Assembly (NCBI RefSeq): GCF_900497805.2
Contig: NW_020954551.1
Coordinates: 3,199,569-3,263,568, forward strand
DNA length: 64,000 bases
Reading direction: 5' to 3'
Origin: Vombatus ursinus
Taxonomy: Eukaryota; Chordata; Mammalia; Diprotodontia; Vombatidae
The position numbers and the translations under genes are program-made. The notes below the pieces were generated by a model, which worked only from the letters and a program-made list of their open reading frames with translations, made no database searches and was not told the DNA's origin. Shown one piece after another: positions 1-12,667 of this stretch (its first letter is position 1; every line of letters begins with the position of its first letter).

Positions 1-1089
1 CTCAATTCTAAAGCTAACATTCCAAGATTTTGTTCTGAAAATTAGCCAAAATATTCTGGAGTGGGGAAGGGGACAGGAGCCAGAATTTCTTTTTCTTCTT
101 CTTCTTTTTTTTTAATGAACTAAAGAGGAAAAGCTGTAATTGACGGGGAAGAATAGGTAGTCAGTTAAAAAAATTTTTTTAAAGCATGCTAAACCTACCT
201 TTTGTGGTTGGCTGCTGGCATTGGAGTTTGCGGGTGGGGTAGAATGATGACAAGTCTCCTGCCGATGATTTGAGGCTATAAACCCTGTTGAATGGTGGGC
301 GAATCCCCTCTCCCCCCATTCCCCACAGAGTTGTAGCTTTTTTTTTTTTTAAAAAAGAAAGGAAATGAATGTAGTTTGGATGCTACCAAATTGGAGACAC
401 CTTGCAGCTGTTAGCTGAGAAACTTTAAAAGCTCATGGCTTGGAGAAGCTACGGAGTGATTCTCTGTTACAGAGCCCCTCTCCTCTGTGGGGTCTGGCTA
501 ATTTGGAGGTACGCTATGTCCTTCTATTGATCTGTGACCATTTTGTCCAAACTAACAATCCCATCTCCCAGTGCTGGTGTGCACACTATCAGCTTGGGTT
601 GTGGGTGATACCATGAATATTGATACCATGCTCGATGCTTAGCCAAGAGCCTCCATTTCTCACAGCATTTGGGCTGTAGGAGAGCCCTGTGAGGCAGGCA
701 CTCTAGGTCTCCTTGGTCAAATGGCTTCCTTCTCCTTGCCGGTTTTTAAGCACAGGCCAGATGGCTACTTGTACAGGATATCCTTTGTGAAGATGGGGGA
801 TGAGATGGTCTCCTAGTTCTTGTTCAATTCTTAAATTTTGTTATCATCTTCCCATTTTACAGATGAAGAAACCAAAACCCAGAGCCATCAGGGCAGCTTG
901 GTGGCCTGTTGGATAGAGCCCTGGGCTTGGAATCAGAAAGAGCTGAATTCACATCACACTTTTGACATTTCACGGTTGCTAAACCCTGGGCAAACCACTT
1001 AAACTTTGCCTGCCTCAATTTCTTCATCTGTAAAATGGGGATAACAATAGCACCTTCCTCTCAAGGTTGCTGTGAGATTCAAATGAGAT

Positions 1090-1287
1090 TTTTTTATATA
1101 TATGTGTGTGTGTGTATATATATATATATATACAATTTTTTTTTTCCTTGAGTGAGGCACTTGGGGATAAGTGATTTGCCCAGAGTCATACAGCTAGTGA
1201 ATGTTATGTGTCTGAGGTCAAATTTGAACTCAGGTCTTCCTGAATCCAGGGCAAGTGGATTTTATCTACCGTGCCATCAAGCTGCCC
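1090..1287 (-). repeat. Young CORE-SINE (WSINE-like), minus strand
   Basis: The reverse complement starts GGGCAGCTTGATGGCACGG and carries a B-box-like region and CORE segment. Its 3' tail is poly-A followed by a TA/TG microsatellite, seen at 1090-1145 on the plus strand. A 6-bp direct repeat TGAGAT flanks it at 1084-1089 and 1288-1293. It lies inside the older SINE at 889-1372. Confidence 0.8.
1096..1133. repeat. (TA)n/(TG)n microsatellite
   Basis: Pure alternating TA, TG, TA units at the 3' tail of the minus-strand SINE. Confidence 0.95.
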
Positions 1288-1896
1288 TGAGATAATATTT
1301 TTAAAGCACTTTGCAAACCTTAAAGTGCTGTAGAAATGTGAGTCATTGCTGTCATCATTATTATTCTGGTTAAAGGCTGGTCACTCTCCACTTCAAGACC
1401 AGACCTTTTGGCCCTGTATCTCACTGCAGGAAGCTGCTTAAAGGGTATAAAATGACATTTGAGGTTATACCTAAAATGACAGAACCAGTTTATCCTGAGA
1501 CTTTAGTCTCCCATTAGGTTTATAGCTCCCAAACCTTGCCAGCTTATTCCCTACTCTATTTTGCCTCTTACCTCTAAATATGTAAAGTGCTTAGCACATA
1601 GTAGGTGCCTGGCACATAGTAGGTGCTTAATAAATGCTTGTCCCCTGCCCACCCCTTACCCCCAGTTGTAAGGAGCAGAGTTGGGGTTTGAACCCAGGTC
1701 TGCTGACTTTTAATTCATTATTCTTCATGCTACATCACAAAATTCTGCATAGGTATTTTGAATTTTTTAAAAGTTCATAGTTCTGAGGCAGATGAGTTAG
1801 GGAAGGAGAATTTACTTTACCAAATAATTCTTGGCCTTGCAAAGATTTTCTCGCTGAACTTCCTAGTAAGGAGCCAGCCTCCTCTCTGCATTGGAA

Positions 1897-2085
1897 GCTG
1901 GGATCCGGGAACCAGGTTTTTTACTTAAAATTTTTTTGGATAACTATTTTTTATAATTGGTTTCCTTTGTAATTGTATGTGTTTTATTTTAGGCATTTAA
2001 AAGCATTTTGCTGGGAAGGGGTCCGTGGGTTTCATTCACCAGGTAGCCAAAGGGATGACAGACAAAGGAAACCTGGTGAAGAATT
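1897..2085 (+). mobile_element. Non-autonomous DNA transposon fragment (hAT-like family)
   Basis: GCATTTAAAAGCATT followed by a GAAGGGGTCCGTGGGTTTCA segment and GCCAAAGGGAT matches the family also seen at 28224-28680, 49354-49550 and 61461-61659. Ends are unclear in this copy. Confidence 0.5.
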
Positions 2086-4396
2086 TATAAAGTGTGCTTA
2101 TTTGCAGTCGATTTCTTTGGAAGCCTGAGAGGGGGAAGGGCCCTCAGGGCCCGGCCCATTCCGCAAAGACTCAGACTCCTTCTCACCGTAGTAATACTGA
2201 TGACCCAGCGGTCGGTCACTCCAAGGGGATTCTCTCTCAAGAATCTCTCTCCTCCCTTCAGGGCAGTCCCTTCCTTTAGCTGTAAATTTTTAAGAAACCC
2301 TAAATCCATCCATTTTGAGCTCTAATTTTTAGGAAATTTGTCCTGGCCTCAAAGTAGCGACTTTGCCATTTCCACACATCTGCCAGATGTCAGGTGAGCT
2401 CTTCACCCTCTGCTTCCTCCTTAATAAAAGGGGGAGGGGGGTGGACCACATAGATGACCTCTGAGGGTCCTTACACCTCCAAATCTGTAATTATATCCTA
2501 TAGCAAGGCACTCCTTCAGCTTTACTTATCACATGCTCTTACGCCTCATTTTGTTTTTTTTAGAAATTATTTCTAAGATGGTTTTAGCAAGGCCTTTGAG
2601 GGGAGGGTGAAGGTGAGCCCTGTTCTGACCCCTTTATACAAGAGAGAGGCATGAGTGTGGTGGTTGGCTCTTAGCAGTAGACGGGTCCAAGCCAGTGCCT
2701 CTGTCCTGTAGTATGATCCTAACAGGCTCTTTCTTGTATTGGGGGTGGCGAGGGAGGAGAGCTTCAGGAGAGGGGATCAGCACCCAGCAGTGAGTGACCT
2801 TCCTAATTAGGAATGTACTTTTGCTGTGTATTAGAGGGGCCGGGCTCCTGGGACCCATTGTCAGTAGCTGGTCAGTGATGTCATGGTGGGAAGAGTGAGC
2901 TTCAAGGACTCAGGAAGGGTCTCCAAAGCTAGGGTTTCTGTTTTGGTAATAAATAGAAGTCTAGTTTCACAGGTGGAGGAATTTATTGCAACAGGAAGCA
3001 TTACGCTCCCTCCTGTTGATGCCGTCACTGCCCTGGCTTCCAAGTCCTCATTAACGACCACAAATTCCTAATGAAGCTCAGGCTGCATGGCCAGTGTTGG
3101 CCAAATGCCCCGGAAAGTTGCCTGGGACTTGGCAACCACTTGGGGAGGGGGGAAGGGGTTTCTGGCAAAGGTCTCGTCAGGATTGGTCATGAGGCTTAGG
3201 TGTGACTCCAAGCTCGGGGCAAGGCAAGAGGGAATGGGGAAATATATTCTTAGAATACCGGGGTAGTTCAAGTAAATCCATATTTGTGGCTAACTGGCTC
3301 CGCGATGTCCGCTTTCAAGCAGTCCAGCTGTGTGAGCCTATGTCTGGAAGTGTGAGGAGAGAGAGACTGTAGAAATCCAAATGATGTTCCATCTTCTTTC
3401 TTTTTTCAACCTCTGATTTGGAACCTCTTTTAAGCCCGGGAGGTCTGTTGAGGCAAATTGGTTTGTAGAAGTGTGCTTCCAGTCTTCAGAGGATCCTGGG
3501 ATAGCAGTGTTTTAATCCAACCTCATTTTCTGGATGAGGAAACCAAGGCTCCCAAAGGTGGATTGACTTGTCCAAGGTCACACAGTAGAACTGAGATTTA
3601 AATCCATGTTCTCCAACTCTACATCTAACCCCATCATTAAGCCCACAGTGTCCTTCATAGGTAGGACAGTGTCACCTGATCGGGAGTTATCTTTAAGATT
3701 TAGAGTTGGACAGAATCGTAGAGGTTTTCTAGACCAGCCTGCTCCTTGTTTTACAAAAAGGGAAACTGAGGACTACCAAGGTAAGGTGACTGTCCTAATT
3801 CTCAGTGCCAGGAATTGAACCCCAGCACAATGTTCTTTCCACCACACCACAAGACCTGGCAGAGGGAGTAACTTTGGCTGGCGGCTAGCTGCCGAGGGAA
3901 CGGTTCTTTATTCAGAAATCACCTTACGGTGACTATTTGATCATTTGCTACCTCACGTGATACTTAGTAGGACAAAGATAATAGAAAGCTCCGGGCTGAG
4001 GGGTGGAAAGGGAGGGATGGGCTATTGGCTGAATTTTTATAAGGCAAAATCTGTCCAGACATGTTGATGCTCTGAAAGCAATTATACATAGGCTTTGCCT
4101 AATGCTGCGCAAATGACTTACTAATTACCCCATCCCTTTACAAGGAGAGTGCTGCCCTGTGAGTTAGCCATGCTTGACCTTGGATTGGACAAAGCCTTTG
4201 GTGGGAAGGAGGTTTGCTTTCACTTCAGTGTTTGGGTACCATAGTCCTGGGACCGGGGTTCAGCTGGCTGGCTTTCTGGAAGTTACAGCTGGGCATCTGC
4301 TAATGCTGGGGCCAGCCCTCCAGCCGCCATCTTTTTGTACTGGCTGTTTCTGAATATCACTGGGGTCTTCCCAACAGCCACTGCTCGATGCCTGTT

Positions 4397-4595
4397 GACT
4401 TTGTGGCATGGCAGAAAGAGAATTGAATTTGGACTGGGGTTTGAGACCCAGCTCTGCCACCTAACCTCCCTGGGTGGCCTTGAAGTTAGTTAACCTTTCT
4501 GCGCTTCCTTTTCTTCATGTGTAAAGTGAGCAGGGAGGACCAGATGGCTTCTATGGTCCCTTCCAACTCAAAGTCTATGAGTCTATGAATTGCTC
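4397..4595 (+). repeat. MIR-like CORE-SINE
   Basis: tRNA-like head (GTTTGAGACCCAGCTCTGCC), then a CORE segment with CTTCATGTGTAAAGTGAG. The 3' tail is of the type GGTCCCTTCCAACTCAAAGT, ending in repeated TCTATGA. Confidence 0.7.
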
Positions 4596-5079
4596 TTTAG
4601 TGGAAAGAAAACCAAGGGCATTATGATCATAGAGAGAGTCAGAGATTGGGAGACCCAGGTTCAAGTCTAGATTCTGCTATTAATTTAGTTGGGTGGTCAG
4701 ATTGCCCCTCCTGGCCTCCTTTTCCTCATCTGTAAAATGGGTGCTATTGGCTTATTAGATTCTAGTTCCAAAAATCAATCTTGATAAGAAAGTCTTCTAT
4801 CCGGCTCTGAGAGTCTCTCCGAAGTCTCTTAAGATGGTGTTACACCCTGAAGGATGTCCCTCATCAAATGGGGGCTCAAACCTATGATACTAAAGAGTTT
4901 AGGTCTTAGTTTAGGCTTTGCAAGCTTTTTTTTTTTTTAATAGAATAAGGAAAGTGGTGGGTGATGGGGCCATTATTCTAAAGGGTCTCAGGGTGTTTGG
5001 CTCAATTAGGAGGGGAAAAAAATAAAACATCTTGACCCAGTGGGTAGGAGAGGTGGCTTCTAGGACAGGAAAACCAGGA

Positions 5080-5310
5080 CTGAAGCCCTACCTTCCGTGG
5101 GAAGTCTTTCCCAGGCCCTCCTGATTTCAGTGCCTTCCCTTGGTGGACTGTTTCCTCTTTACAGATTGTTTGTACATAGCTGTTTGCATGTTATCCCCAT
5201 TAGGTGTCGAGGTCCCGGAGAGCAGGGGCTATCTTTTGGTCTTTCTTTTTTATTGCCGGTGTTTAGCACAATGCCTGGCCCTGTAATAATGGTTATTAAT
5301 CGAATGACTT
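5080..5310 (+). repeat. L2-type LINE 3' end
   Basis: The order of sequence blocks is that of the L2 3' end: a pyrimidine-rich stretch, GTTTGTACATAGCTGTTTGC, a GAGAGCAGGGGCTATC block and a final AGCACAATGCCTGGC. Confidence 0.7.
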
Positions 5311-5524
5311 AAGCTTCCTCTGCCTTGGTTCCCTTATCTGTAAAAAAGGAGGGAGTTGGATCAGGTGACTTTAAAGGTTGCTTCCAGCTCTGAATCGATG
5401 ATGTACATCCTGGCTGTGTGACCCTGGGTGAGTCATTTGACCTCCTAGAGGTCTAGACAGTTCTCTGAAGCTATAAGTTCCAGAGAAGGTGCTCACCTGC
5501 ATTGGTAGGGGGAGTACTCTCATT

Positions 5525-5690
5525 TGCCAATGAAATCATATCTCTCCCTTGTCCCTTTTTCTAATAATTGGAACGATCAGAAAGTGGAATGAGCTGCTCT
5601 GTGAGGTAGAGGGTTGCCTGTCATTGAAAGTGTTTAAAGAGAGGCTTGGTGACCATTGGATTAGATTTGGTTTGCTCCAATAGAACAAGT
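5525..5690 (+). repeat. CR1/L3-type LINE 3' fragment
   Basis: AGTGGAATGAGCTGCTCTGT, then GAGGTAGAGGGTTGCCTGTC and TTTAAAGAGAGGCTTGGTGA, is the typical amniote CR1/L3 3'-end text. The copy is old and short. Confidence 0.6.
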
Positions 5691-5969
5691 TCATAGAATT
5701 AGAGGTTGAGTCATAGGCTTATAGGGGCAGAGCTGGGCGGGACCGTCCTTGTTATTTCAAGTACTGAGGTGTCTCCGAGGCCAGCTTGTCGAACCCTCTC
5801 ATCATGGTGAAGAAATGGAGATCCAGGGTATGAAGTGATTTGTCCAAACTAGCCTCTAAGTAACTGAGCTGGTATTTGAACTAGGCGCCTTTGTGAATCC
5901 AGTATGTCCAGGGTATTATGAATAGAATTATGACCTATTAAAAAAAGTCTTCGGTCAAGAGCATGCCCC

Positions 5970-6172
5970 ATGAGTTCCCGTCCTCTTGTTGATTATTTCT
6001 AATTTATCCTGTACTACCTTGTTTGTACATAGGTATTTGCATATTGTTTTCCCTGTTAAACTGTGAGCTCCCTGAGGGTAGGAGCTGGCTTTTGCCTTTC
6101 TTTCTATCTTCAGAGCTTTTGCCTGGCACATAGGAGGCACTTAAGGCATGCTTACTGGTTGACTGAGCCCAT
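5970..6172 (+). repeat. L2-type LINE 3' end
   Basis: Blocks ATCCTGTACTACCTTGTTTG, GTGAGCTCCCTGAGGGTAGG and GCCTGGCACATAGGAGGCAC appear in L2 order. Confidence 0.75.
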
Positions 6173-6350
6173 GTGCTTATTAAAATTTGACCTTAGTAAA
6201 TTGTCATGTGAGGACTCCAGTCCAGTCCTATGAATAGCTAGTCATAGCTGAAATAAATCTAGCCATGGAGGACCATTTCTGTGGCGTTGATTCTTGCCCC
6301 GCTCTGCCTCCAACTTTCTTTCTTACTTCTAAAGATCTTGGTCTGCCTGC

Positions 6351-6352
<2 letters not shown>

Positions 6353-6391
<39 letters not shown>

Positions 6392-6399
6392 ACACACAG
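6353..6399. repeat. (TG)n microsatellite with short (AC)n end
   Basis: About 18 uninterrupted TG units followed by ACACACACA. Confidence 0.95.
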
Positions 6400-7364
6400 G
6401 TGTATGCACGCTCACTCTTGTAGGAGTGTGTTCCATAATTGTATCCTAGCCCTTCTGACCCTTATGAATTGAAATGACTTACCCAGGGTCATACATCTCT
6501 GTGATCCTCAATTTCCTCGTCTTTAAGATAGGAATAATATTTGCAACTTCTACCTCTTTGGGTGGTTGTGAGGAAAGTGCTTGGCAAACCTTCAAGTGAG
6601 ATATGAGTTGTTAATATTACAGCACCGAGTGGGTAGAGAACGGACCTCCAATCTGAGATTCAAATTCTGCCGTCATGGCCCTGGACAAGTCATTTCTCCT
6701 CTCTGAGTCCCAAGTTGTTCTCTCATGATTTGGTGGAGGAAGTCTACTAAAATAAGAATTCAGGAACTATTCCTGAAAGTCTTTCAACCCCTTCTAGAAT
6801 TCACATTAGGTGTAAAAAAAGTTCCTTTTAACACCATGGAGTGTGTTGACTGTAATCCAAAGTTTTCCCAGGCTGGAAAAAAATCCCAGATCCGCACACT
6901 TATTGGCCCTGAGAATTATAGATTCTTAGATCACTACCTGGATCAATAAAGAGACAGTTTGGCTGGTTTTGGCAGCAGAGAGAATCCTGTGTTGGGCTCC
7001 CAGGCATCCAACTTCCTTACTTGAGATGTGAGTTGGTAATATTATAGAGAGAAGGAATAGTAAGTAGTTAATGCCTTCGTTCTCTTTCATGGAGGTGCCA
7101 AGAAGGGGGCCTTAGCTCCCCTAGGCTTTTTGGCTTAGTGCTAGCCCTCTGCCCGTCATATCTGTCCTAGGGAGTGGCCCTGAAGGCGGGGCTGCGGATG
7201 CCCCAGAGGCCCAGTAAAGAGGGAGGGCATTGGTGGGAGGGGAAGGACGTCCCCCCTGGCAGCTTTCTGCTAACCAGATGCTGTTCCCGTCTGATGCCAA
7301 CCTGTCTTTTTAAAGAAGACTGATTCTTATTAGTTTTTCTACTTCTCCCAAACAGGCTTGTTTG

Positions 7365-7702
7365 CTGTGCCCTGGACACAACATTCTATTCGCCGTCTCC
7401 ATGGTCTCCTCCCTCCCCTCTGCCTCTGGGAATCCCTAGCTCAAGGCTTCACTTCAGTGCTACCTCTGGAGGAAGCCATGCCCCGATTCTCATGTTTGTT
7501 GGTGTTTTCATCTCATGCCAACTTACTGTTGTACTTTCTGTATTTATAGTTTGCCTTTTTTTTTTTCCTCCCACTTGTGGACGTGTTATTTTCCTCCAGG
7601 TAAAATGTTATATGTTCCTTGAGGGCAGGGGCCAGTCCCTTTTTGTCTTTGTGTCTCTAGTGCCTGGCAAACAGTAGGTGCTTAATAATTGATTGAATGT
7701 GT
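7365..7702 (+). repeat. L2-type LINE 3' end
   Basis: TTGAGGGCAGGGGCCAGTCC and GTGCCTGGCAAACAGTAGGT close a degraded L2 3' segment with an inserted T-run near 7558-7567. Confidence 0.65.
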
Positions 7703-7847
7703 TTCTTGACAGCAGCTGTGTTTTTGCCTAGGCTAGCTGGCACCTAATGAGGAATAACAGCTGTTTGGAGAAAGCCTTTCCTTACATTTTCCGAGTTTCG
7801 TCCAGGGAGGCTACCCTAGTTTTTTAATCTCTGTTACAAAAACTACC

Positions 7848-8065
7848 AGCATTTCTATATTGCTCTGAGGTTTCCAAAGGATTTCACAAACATTTTCTCA
7901 TTTTAGTCTCAGAACAATGCTGGGAAGAAGGTGCTATTATTATCCCCATTTTGAGGGGGATGAATTAGCTTGCCAGGGTCACCCAGCTGGTAAATCGCTG
8001 AGGCTGGATTTGAACTCAGGTCCTCCTGACTCCCAGTGCTCCCTGCCCTGTGGCTCCACTAAACT
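7848..8065 (-). repeat. MIR-like CORE-SINE, minus strand
   Basis: On the plus strand the element reads backwards: TATTATCCCCATTTTGAGGG, TGCCAGGGTCACCCAGCTGG, then GGATTTGAACTCAGGTCCTC (antisense B box). Confidence 0.75.
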
Positions 8066-8734
8066 GCTAATTGAGGCTGAGTTGAGCGTGTCCTTAAATG
8101 CTTCCAGTGTGGCTTAGTGGATGGAGTGTTGACCTGGAAGCCCGCAAGACTAGGTTTGCGTCCACAGTGATACAAAATGGTTGTGTAGCTGTAGACCAGC
8201 CCCTTGATTTCTCAGCACTTTGGGCAACTTTGCAACTCTTTAAGTTGAAGGGAGGAAGGAATAGCTGTGCAATCACTGGGACAATCCTTGTACTAATGAA
8301 ATCACTGATCCTCAGCCCTTTCTTATCTAGAGCCCATACCCATGTGGAATCAGGCAATCCCTGCTGTAATACTTTAAGTGAGTGGGAGGTAACTGCTCCC
8401 ATTATGTGCACCCAGGGGTTGCCAGAACCCCTGCTTTTAGTAGTCATTTTAGTTAATGGAGCTGTTCTCAAGACTGTCTCGGTCCTCATGTCCATCACTT
8501 TTTGTCAGTGAATCTGACTTAAAGTGAGTTGCTTGTTTACGGGATGTTTAGAGTTTTTTGTGACAGTGCCTTTTGACCTGTATAGTCATATTCTGTTCCC
8601 TTTAGGTTTAGGTGGTCTTGCTAAACTACCAGCATAGGGCATTTTGTTCTTTCTTCCCAAAAAAAGACACTGGGCTCTTTAAACAAGCGAGAGTAGTCTT
8701 ATTTTCTGCCCATGAAACTCTTTCCTGATAGGAT

Positions 8735-9012
8735 GGGTCTGGCTTCCTTCAAGTCCCAACTAAAATCCCACCTTCTACAGGAAGCCTTCCCTTACCCTTC
8801 TTCCTTCTAGTGCCTTCCCTCTGTTAATGATTTCCTGTTTGTCCTGTATTTGAGTTGTGTGTTTATAGATGTACATATCTGTTTGCCGTTCTCTTCCCTA
8901 TAGATAGATTGTAAACTCCCTGAGGGCAGGGACCGGCTGGTATCTTTTTGTATGCGCAGTGCTTAGCACTGTACCTGGAATATAGTAGGTGCTTGAATAA
9001 ATGTTCATGGAT
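8735..9012 (+). repeat. L2-type LINE 3' end
   Basis: Well preserved order: CTTCAAGTCCCAACTAAAAT, TACAGGAAGCCTTCCCTTAC, CTCCCTGAGGGCAGGGACCG, and GTAGGTGCTTGAATAAATGT. Confidence 0.8.
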
Positions 9013-9634
9013 CCATCTGTGAGAAGTCAGACTTGGACCCAGATTTTCCTGACCTAGATATTGACCTGTTTATGACTCCTTGTTGTCACAAAGTCTTTGG
9101 GATGCCTATTAAAAACTGAGGCCCTGGCTTAATTCTCTTATATTGCTTGGCATAGACATACTTCTGGTGGTTTTTGGAGAGAGTTATTTGGTTCTTTTCA
9201 TTTTACACGACTGCATGCAAACTGTTTTCATTTGAAGAGAACGCTCAAAAGGTCTAAGCGTGGGGCCATCACTTGTCCACGAGAAATGGACAGTTGGTTT
9301 TTGTTTGAATTGGTCTGGGTATCATGGTGGGTCTGGGTGTGAAGCCAGTGCCCGTTTCTTGAGCACAGTTCTTAAAATGAAAGGGGTTGACCTAGGTACG
9401 GTCCTTATTTACAGCTGTAAGACTGGGCAATGAATTTCCTCTTAGAATCTCATGCCTGGCTTAGATGAGATGGGGCTTGGTTTATAAGCTCTAGAGCCAG
9501 GAGGAAGCTTAGCGGTTGTCTTGCCCAATCCTTTCATATTCCAGGTGAAAAATGCCAGGGTTAAAGAGGCAAAGTGATTTGATGGTAATCAGTACTACAA
9601 AGCTGAGATTTGAACTCAGATCTCATGAGAATTT

Positions 9635-9640
9635 TGTGTA

Positions 9641-9679
<39 letters not shown>

Positions 9680-9680
9680 C
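9635..9680. repeat. (TG)n(AG)n compound microsatellite
   Basis: TG units pass directly into AG units. Confidence 0.95.
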
Positions 9681-10591
9681 CCTTGTTTATGGGGTCACTC
9701 ACTGGAGTTTATCTGAACTTTGTTTATTGGGGCTCTGGAGGCCTGGATGCAGAGGACACAAACACACTCCGGGGGAGTTAAGCTTTCCTCATAGAGGGTG
9801 GCTGATTTAGTTGGTTCATTCAAACACTTGGGTCCTGTCTGCAATTAGTCCCCCAAACTATTTTGCCAACAAGCCAAAGGTCATCTGCTCAGGAACAATC
9901 TCGCTGGACTTGAATTCCATCTGATTTTTCCTTATTAGATAAGGCCAGGTTGGGGGTGAAGGGAGTGGGGAGGGGCTGTAGAAGTACCTCTGGCCTGATA
10001 GCGCTTGGTAAGCGCAGGAGGCTCCCAACACGAAGCAAAAACTACTGAGGATTTCTCAATTTAAAATCTGGTTTCTTAAATTTTAATTTCCTTTGTTCTT
10101 GCAGGTTGAGTATTAAAAAACAAGAGCTCTCTGACTTTAGTCTTAAATTTTTAAAAAATGACCTTGTGTTTTGAGTTGGATTTATGGTTCTTGGGTCTGT
10201 TTCAGCGTCAGCCACAATTCCCCCATGGGGGGACCCTGGAATTTGTTGGAGCAGAGGGGGGCCCCATTGAATGGATCAGAATGCCGAGGAAGGAACATCT
10301 TGATTTCATCACTCCTAATCTAGCATCCCCAGTGTGGCTTGCTGTGGTAATTATGAAGCCCCATTCGGGGTCTTGAGCGTCTGACTGCCTGTTTACTTTT
10401 TGAGGCTGAGTTGCTTTGGAAGTGCTTCGAATTCTTCAGACTGCTCCCCTCCCCTTCTGCTAAAGCTGGCCCCAACCCAAGAAGTTAGTTACCCTTCTGG
10501 TCCCTCCCATGTTTTGGCCTCCCATATTTCCTTTCGTTCATTGGCATGTTGGCTGTCCCATTAAACTATCCCTATCCTTCTATTGTTGGAG

Positions 10592-10845
10592 AATTTGGTG
10601 GTGTGCTGGATTTGTGTCAAGAGAGACTCAGTTTGTCATCTGGTCTCTGGTGCTTCCAATTGAGTCGTTATGAGCCTCAGTTTCCCCGTTTGTGAAATGG
10701 AAGTAATACCAGCATTACCTGCTTTCAGGGTCATCGTGAGGGTCAAATGAGATGATGTATGTAACACACTCTGTAAACCTTAAAATTGCCAAGAAAACCC
10801 CAAATGGGGTCATGAAGAGTTGGACACAACTGAACAAAACCTTAA
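10592..10845 (+). repeat. MAR1-like CORE-SINE with RTE-type tail
   Basis: CORE text (CCTCAGTTTCCCCGTTTGTG) is followed by a 3' tail GCCAAGAAAACCCCAAATGG and GAGTTGGACACAACTGAACA. The tail resembles the Bov-B/RTE 3' end that defines the marsupial MAR1 SINEs. The middle is MIR-like, so two elements may be joined. Confidence 0.6.
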
Positions 10846-11185
10846 AATGTTGACTGCCTCTGCTGATGATATTATGAGCCTCAGTTTCCTTATCTGTAAA
10901 ATGAGGGGTTTGGACTAGTCTTGGACCAGACCTTTGACCTTTACTTTCTCTCTGACCCTGGGTAAGTCATTTAACTCCCAGGGCCTTTGTTTCTTCCTGT
11001 ATAAAATGGTGGCATAGGTGACCCCTCAGATTCCTTCTGCCTTTAAATCTGTGATCCAATGAATGGAAACACCTTGAGGGCAGACATTGTTTCAGGTTTT
11101 TCTTTGTGCTCTCAGCCCCCTGACACTGTGCCTGGTATACAGGTAGTGCTTTGTTGATTGATTTCATAGTACTCTTCATTCTGAG

Positions 11186-11423
11186 GGTGAAGTGGATAGA
11201 GCCCCAGTCCTGTGGTCAGGAAGACCTGAGTTCAGATCTAGCCTCAGACACTTACTAGCTGGGTGACCCTGGGCAAGTCACTTAACTCTGACTGCCTTCC
11301 ATTTCCTCATCTGTCAAATGAGCTGGGTCAGGAGATGGCAAACCACTCCAGTATCTCTGCCAAGAAGACCCCAGATGGGGTCTTGGAGAGTCACACGTGA
11401 CTGAAGTCACTCAACAGCAGCTC
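11186..11423 (+). repeat. MAR1 CORE-SINE, near full length
   Basis: Head GAAGTGGATAGAGCCCCAGT, B-box region GAGTTCAGATCTAGCCTCAG, CORE (TTTCCTCATCTGTCAAATGA) and RTE-type tail CAAGAAGACCCCAGATGGGG are all present in order. Confidence 0.85.
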
Positions 11424-12131
11424 TTCCTTTAGCGAGCATTTAAGCGTCTACTGTGTCCCAGGCCAGGGAGAGGGGCTGGGGATAGAAGAGACAGAAAAAA
11501 TAAACAACAACATCCAGCTATTTAAAATAATTAGAATCAAGGAGTAGGTTTTGGAAATGTTTGTTGAGCAGAGATTTTTGTCGTGCACCATCGGACATGA
11601 CCCGCCAGGTTCCTCACATGAATGCATTCAAATGGAAAAGCCCTCTCGCCTAGCTCTGGAGTAGACATGTTCAGCCGGGTGGAAAGCTCCAGAGTTAGAT
11701 AGAGGAAAGATCTTTGGTGTTAGAAATATGTGAGAGGCACAGGGGCAGCTTCAGCCCCCCAGTGATCTGAGAGCTTGTGTGTCCACATTCCTGGCCTGCC
11801 GTGAGCTGTGGTTGGAGCCAGCAGTTAGAAATTACTTGGAATTTCTCTCGGCTGGGCTCCTAGTCAAGCCTTTTTACATTAAGAATTTTGGGGGTTTTTT
11901 TTAATTGTACTTCATGAAACTCCTTGGGCAAACCTCCGCTTTTGTTTAGCAGAGTTTTAAGAGTGGCAGCATGAACATGTTAGGGGAAAATTCTTGGAGG
12001 ATTGTAGGTTCAGAGATGATGTAGCCCAAATCCCTTACTAGATTCTCAGAGAGGGGGAGTGACTTTACCTGTCGTCTTGCATGTAGCAGAGCTGGAATTC
12101 GCACCCACGTCTTTGTCAAGATTAAATATCC

Positions 12132-12187
12132 TACACACACACACAGACACACAGACACACAGACACAGACACAGACACACACCCACC
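12132..12187. repeat. (CACACAGA)n-like microsatellite
   Basis: ACACAC with regularly placed G substitutions, giving 6-8 bp units. Confidence 0.95.
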
Positions 12188-12330
12188 CTGGTTTCCCTAT
12201 TACAGGGAACTCCCTGATGAGAGGTGAGGTATCTCCTACCTTCTCTGAAACACATAGTCTTTGAGAATTTCCCGGAACATGGAGAAGTTAAATGACCTGG
12301 CCAGGGACACACAGCCTGTGTATATCTGTA
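12188..12330 (-). repeat. MIR-like SINE, minus strand
   Basis: GGAACTCCCTGATGAGAGGT and a degraded CCAGGGACACACAGCC segment match the family that reads in the other direction at 47662-47880. Confidence 0.5.
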
Positions 12331-12415
12331 AACTATTATTATTAACAGTCAAGAGTATTCCATTTCTCTCTGTACTGCCTCATACTGTCTTTTATTCAGA
12401 ATGATTCGTCTCAGT

Positions 12416-12470
12416 AGTTCTCTCTCTCTCTCTTTCTCTGTGTCTGTCTCTGTCCCTCTGTCTCTTTTCT
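12416..12470. repeat. (TC)n low-complexity tract
   Basis: TC-rich run with TG and CT interruptions. Confidence 0.9.
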
Positions 12471-12667
12471 ATTTAGAGTCAGAGGACTTTAGATAAAGCC
12501 CCACCTGTCACTATTTACTGGTCTCACCTTTTTCATGAGTTAAAATGAGGGCGTTGGCCGGGATGACCTCTTAGACCCTCTTTGGCTCTACATCTGTGAC
12601 CCCATGATACCAGCCTCCTGTTACAACCTAGTAAGTTGGACGTAATCTTTAAAACATAGTTGGACGA

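Larger units (their letters stand above)
889..1372 (+). repeat. MIR-type CORE-SINE, split by a younger SINE
   Basis: A plus-strand tRNA-derived SINE runs from GGGCAGCTTGGTGG through the CORE motif (CATCTGTAAAATGGGGATAA) to its tail (GCACTTTGCAAACCTTAAAG). It is broken by the minus-strand SINE at 1090-1287, and its text resumes cleanly after it. Confidence 0.8.

Noticed and set aside
3953-3960. TCACGTGA palindrome (MITF/TFE-type E-box)
   Set aside because: A single 8-mer is expected about once in a window this size, and nothing else marks a regulatory element.
8094-8511. Overlapping open frames of about 135 codons on both strands
   Set aside because: They run through a diverged MIR and unique intron DNA, have no recognisable domain, and lack splice or promoter context. 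Open frames of this size are expected by chance in 64 kb.
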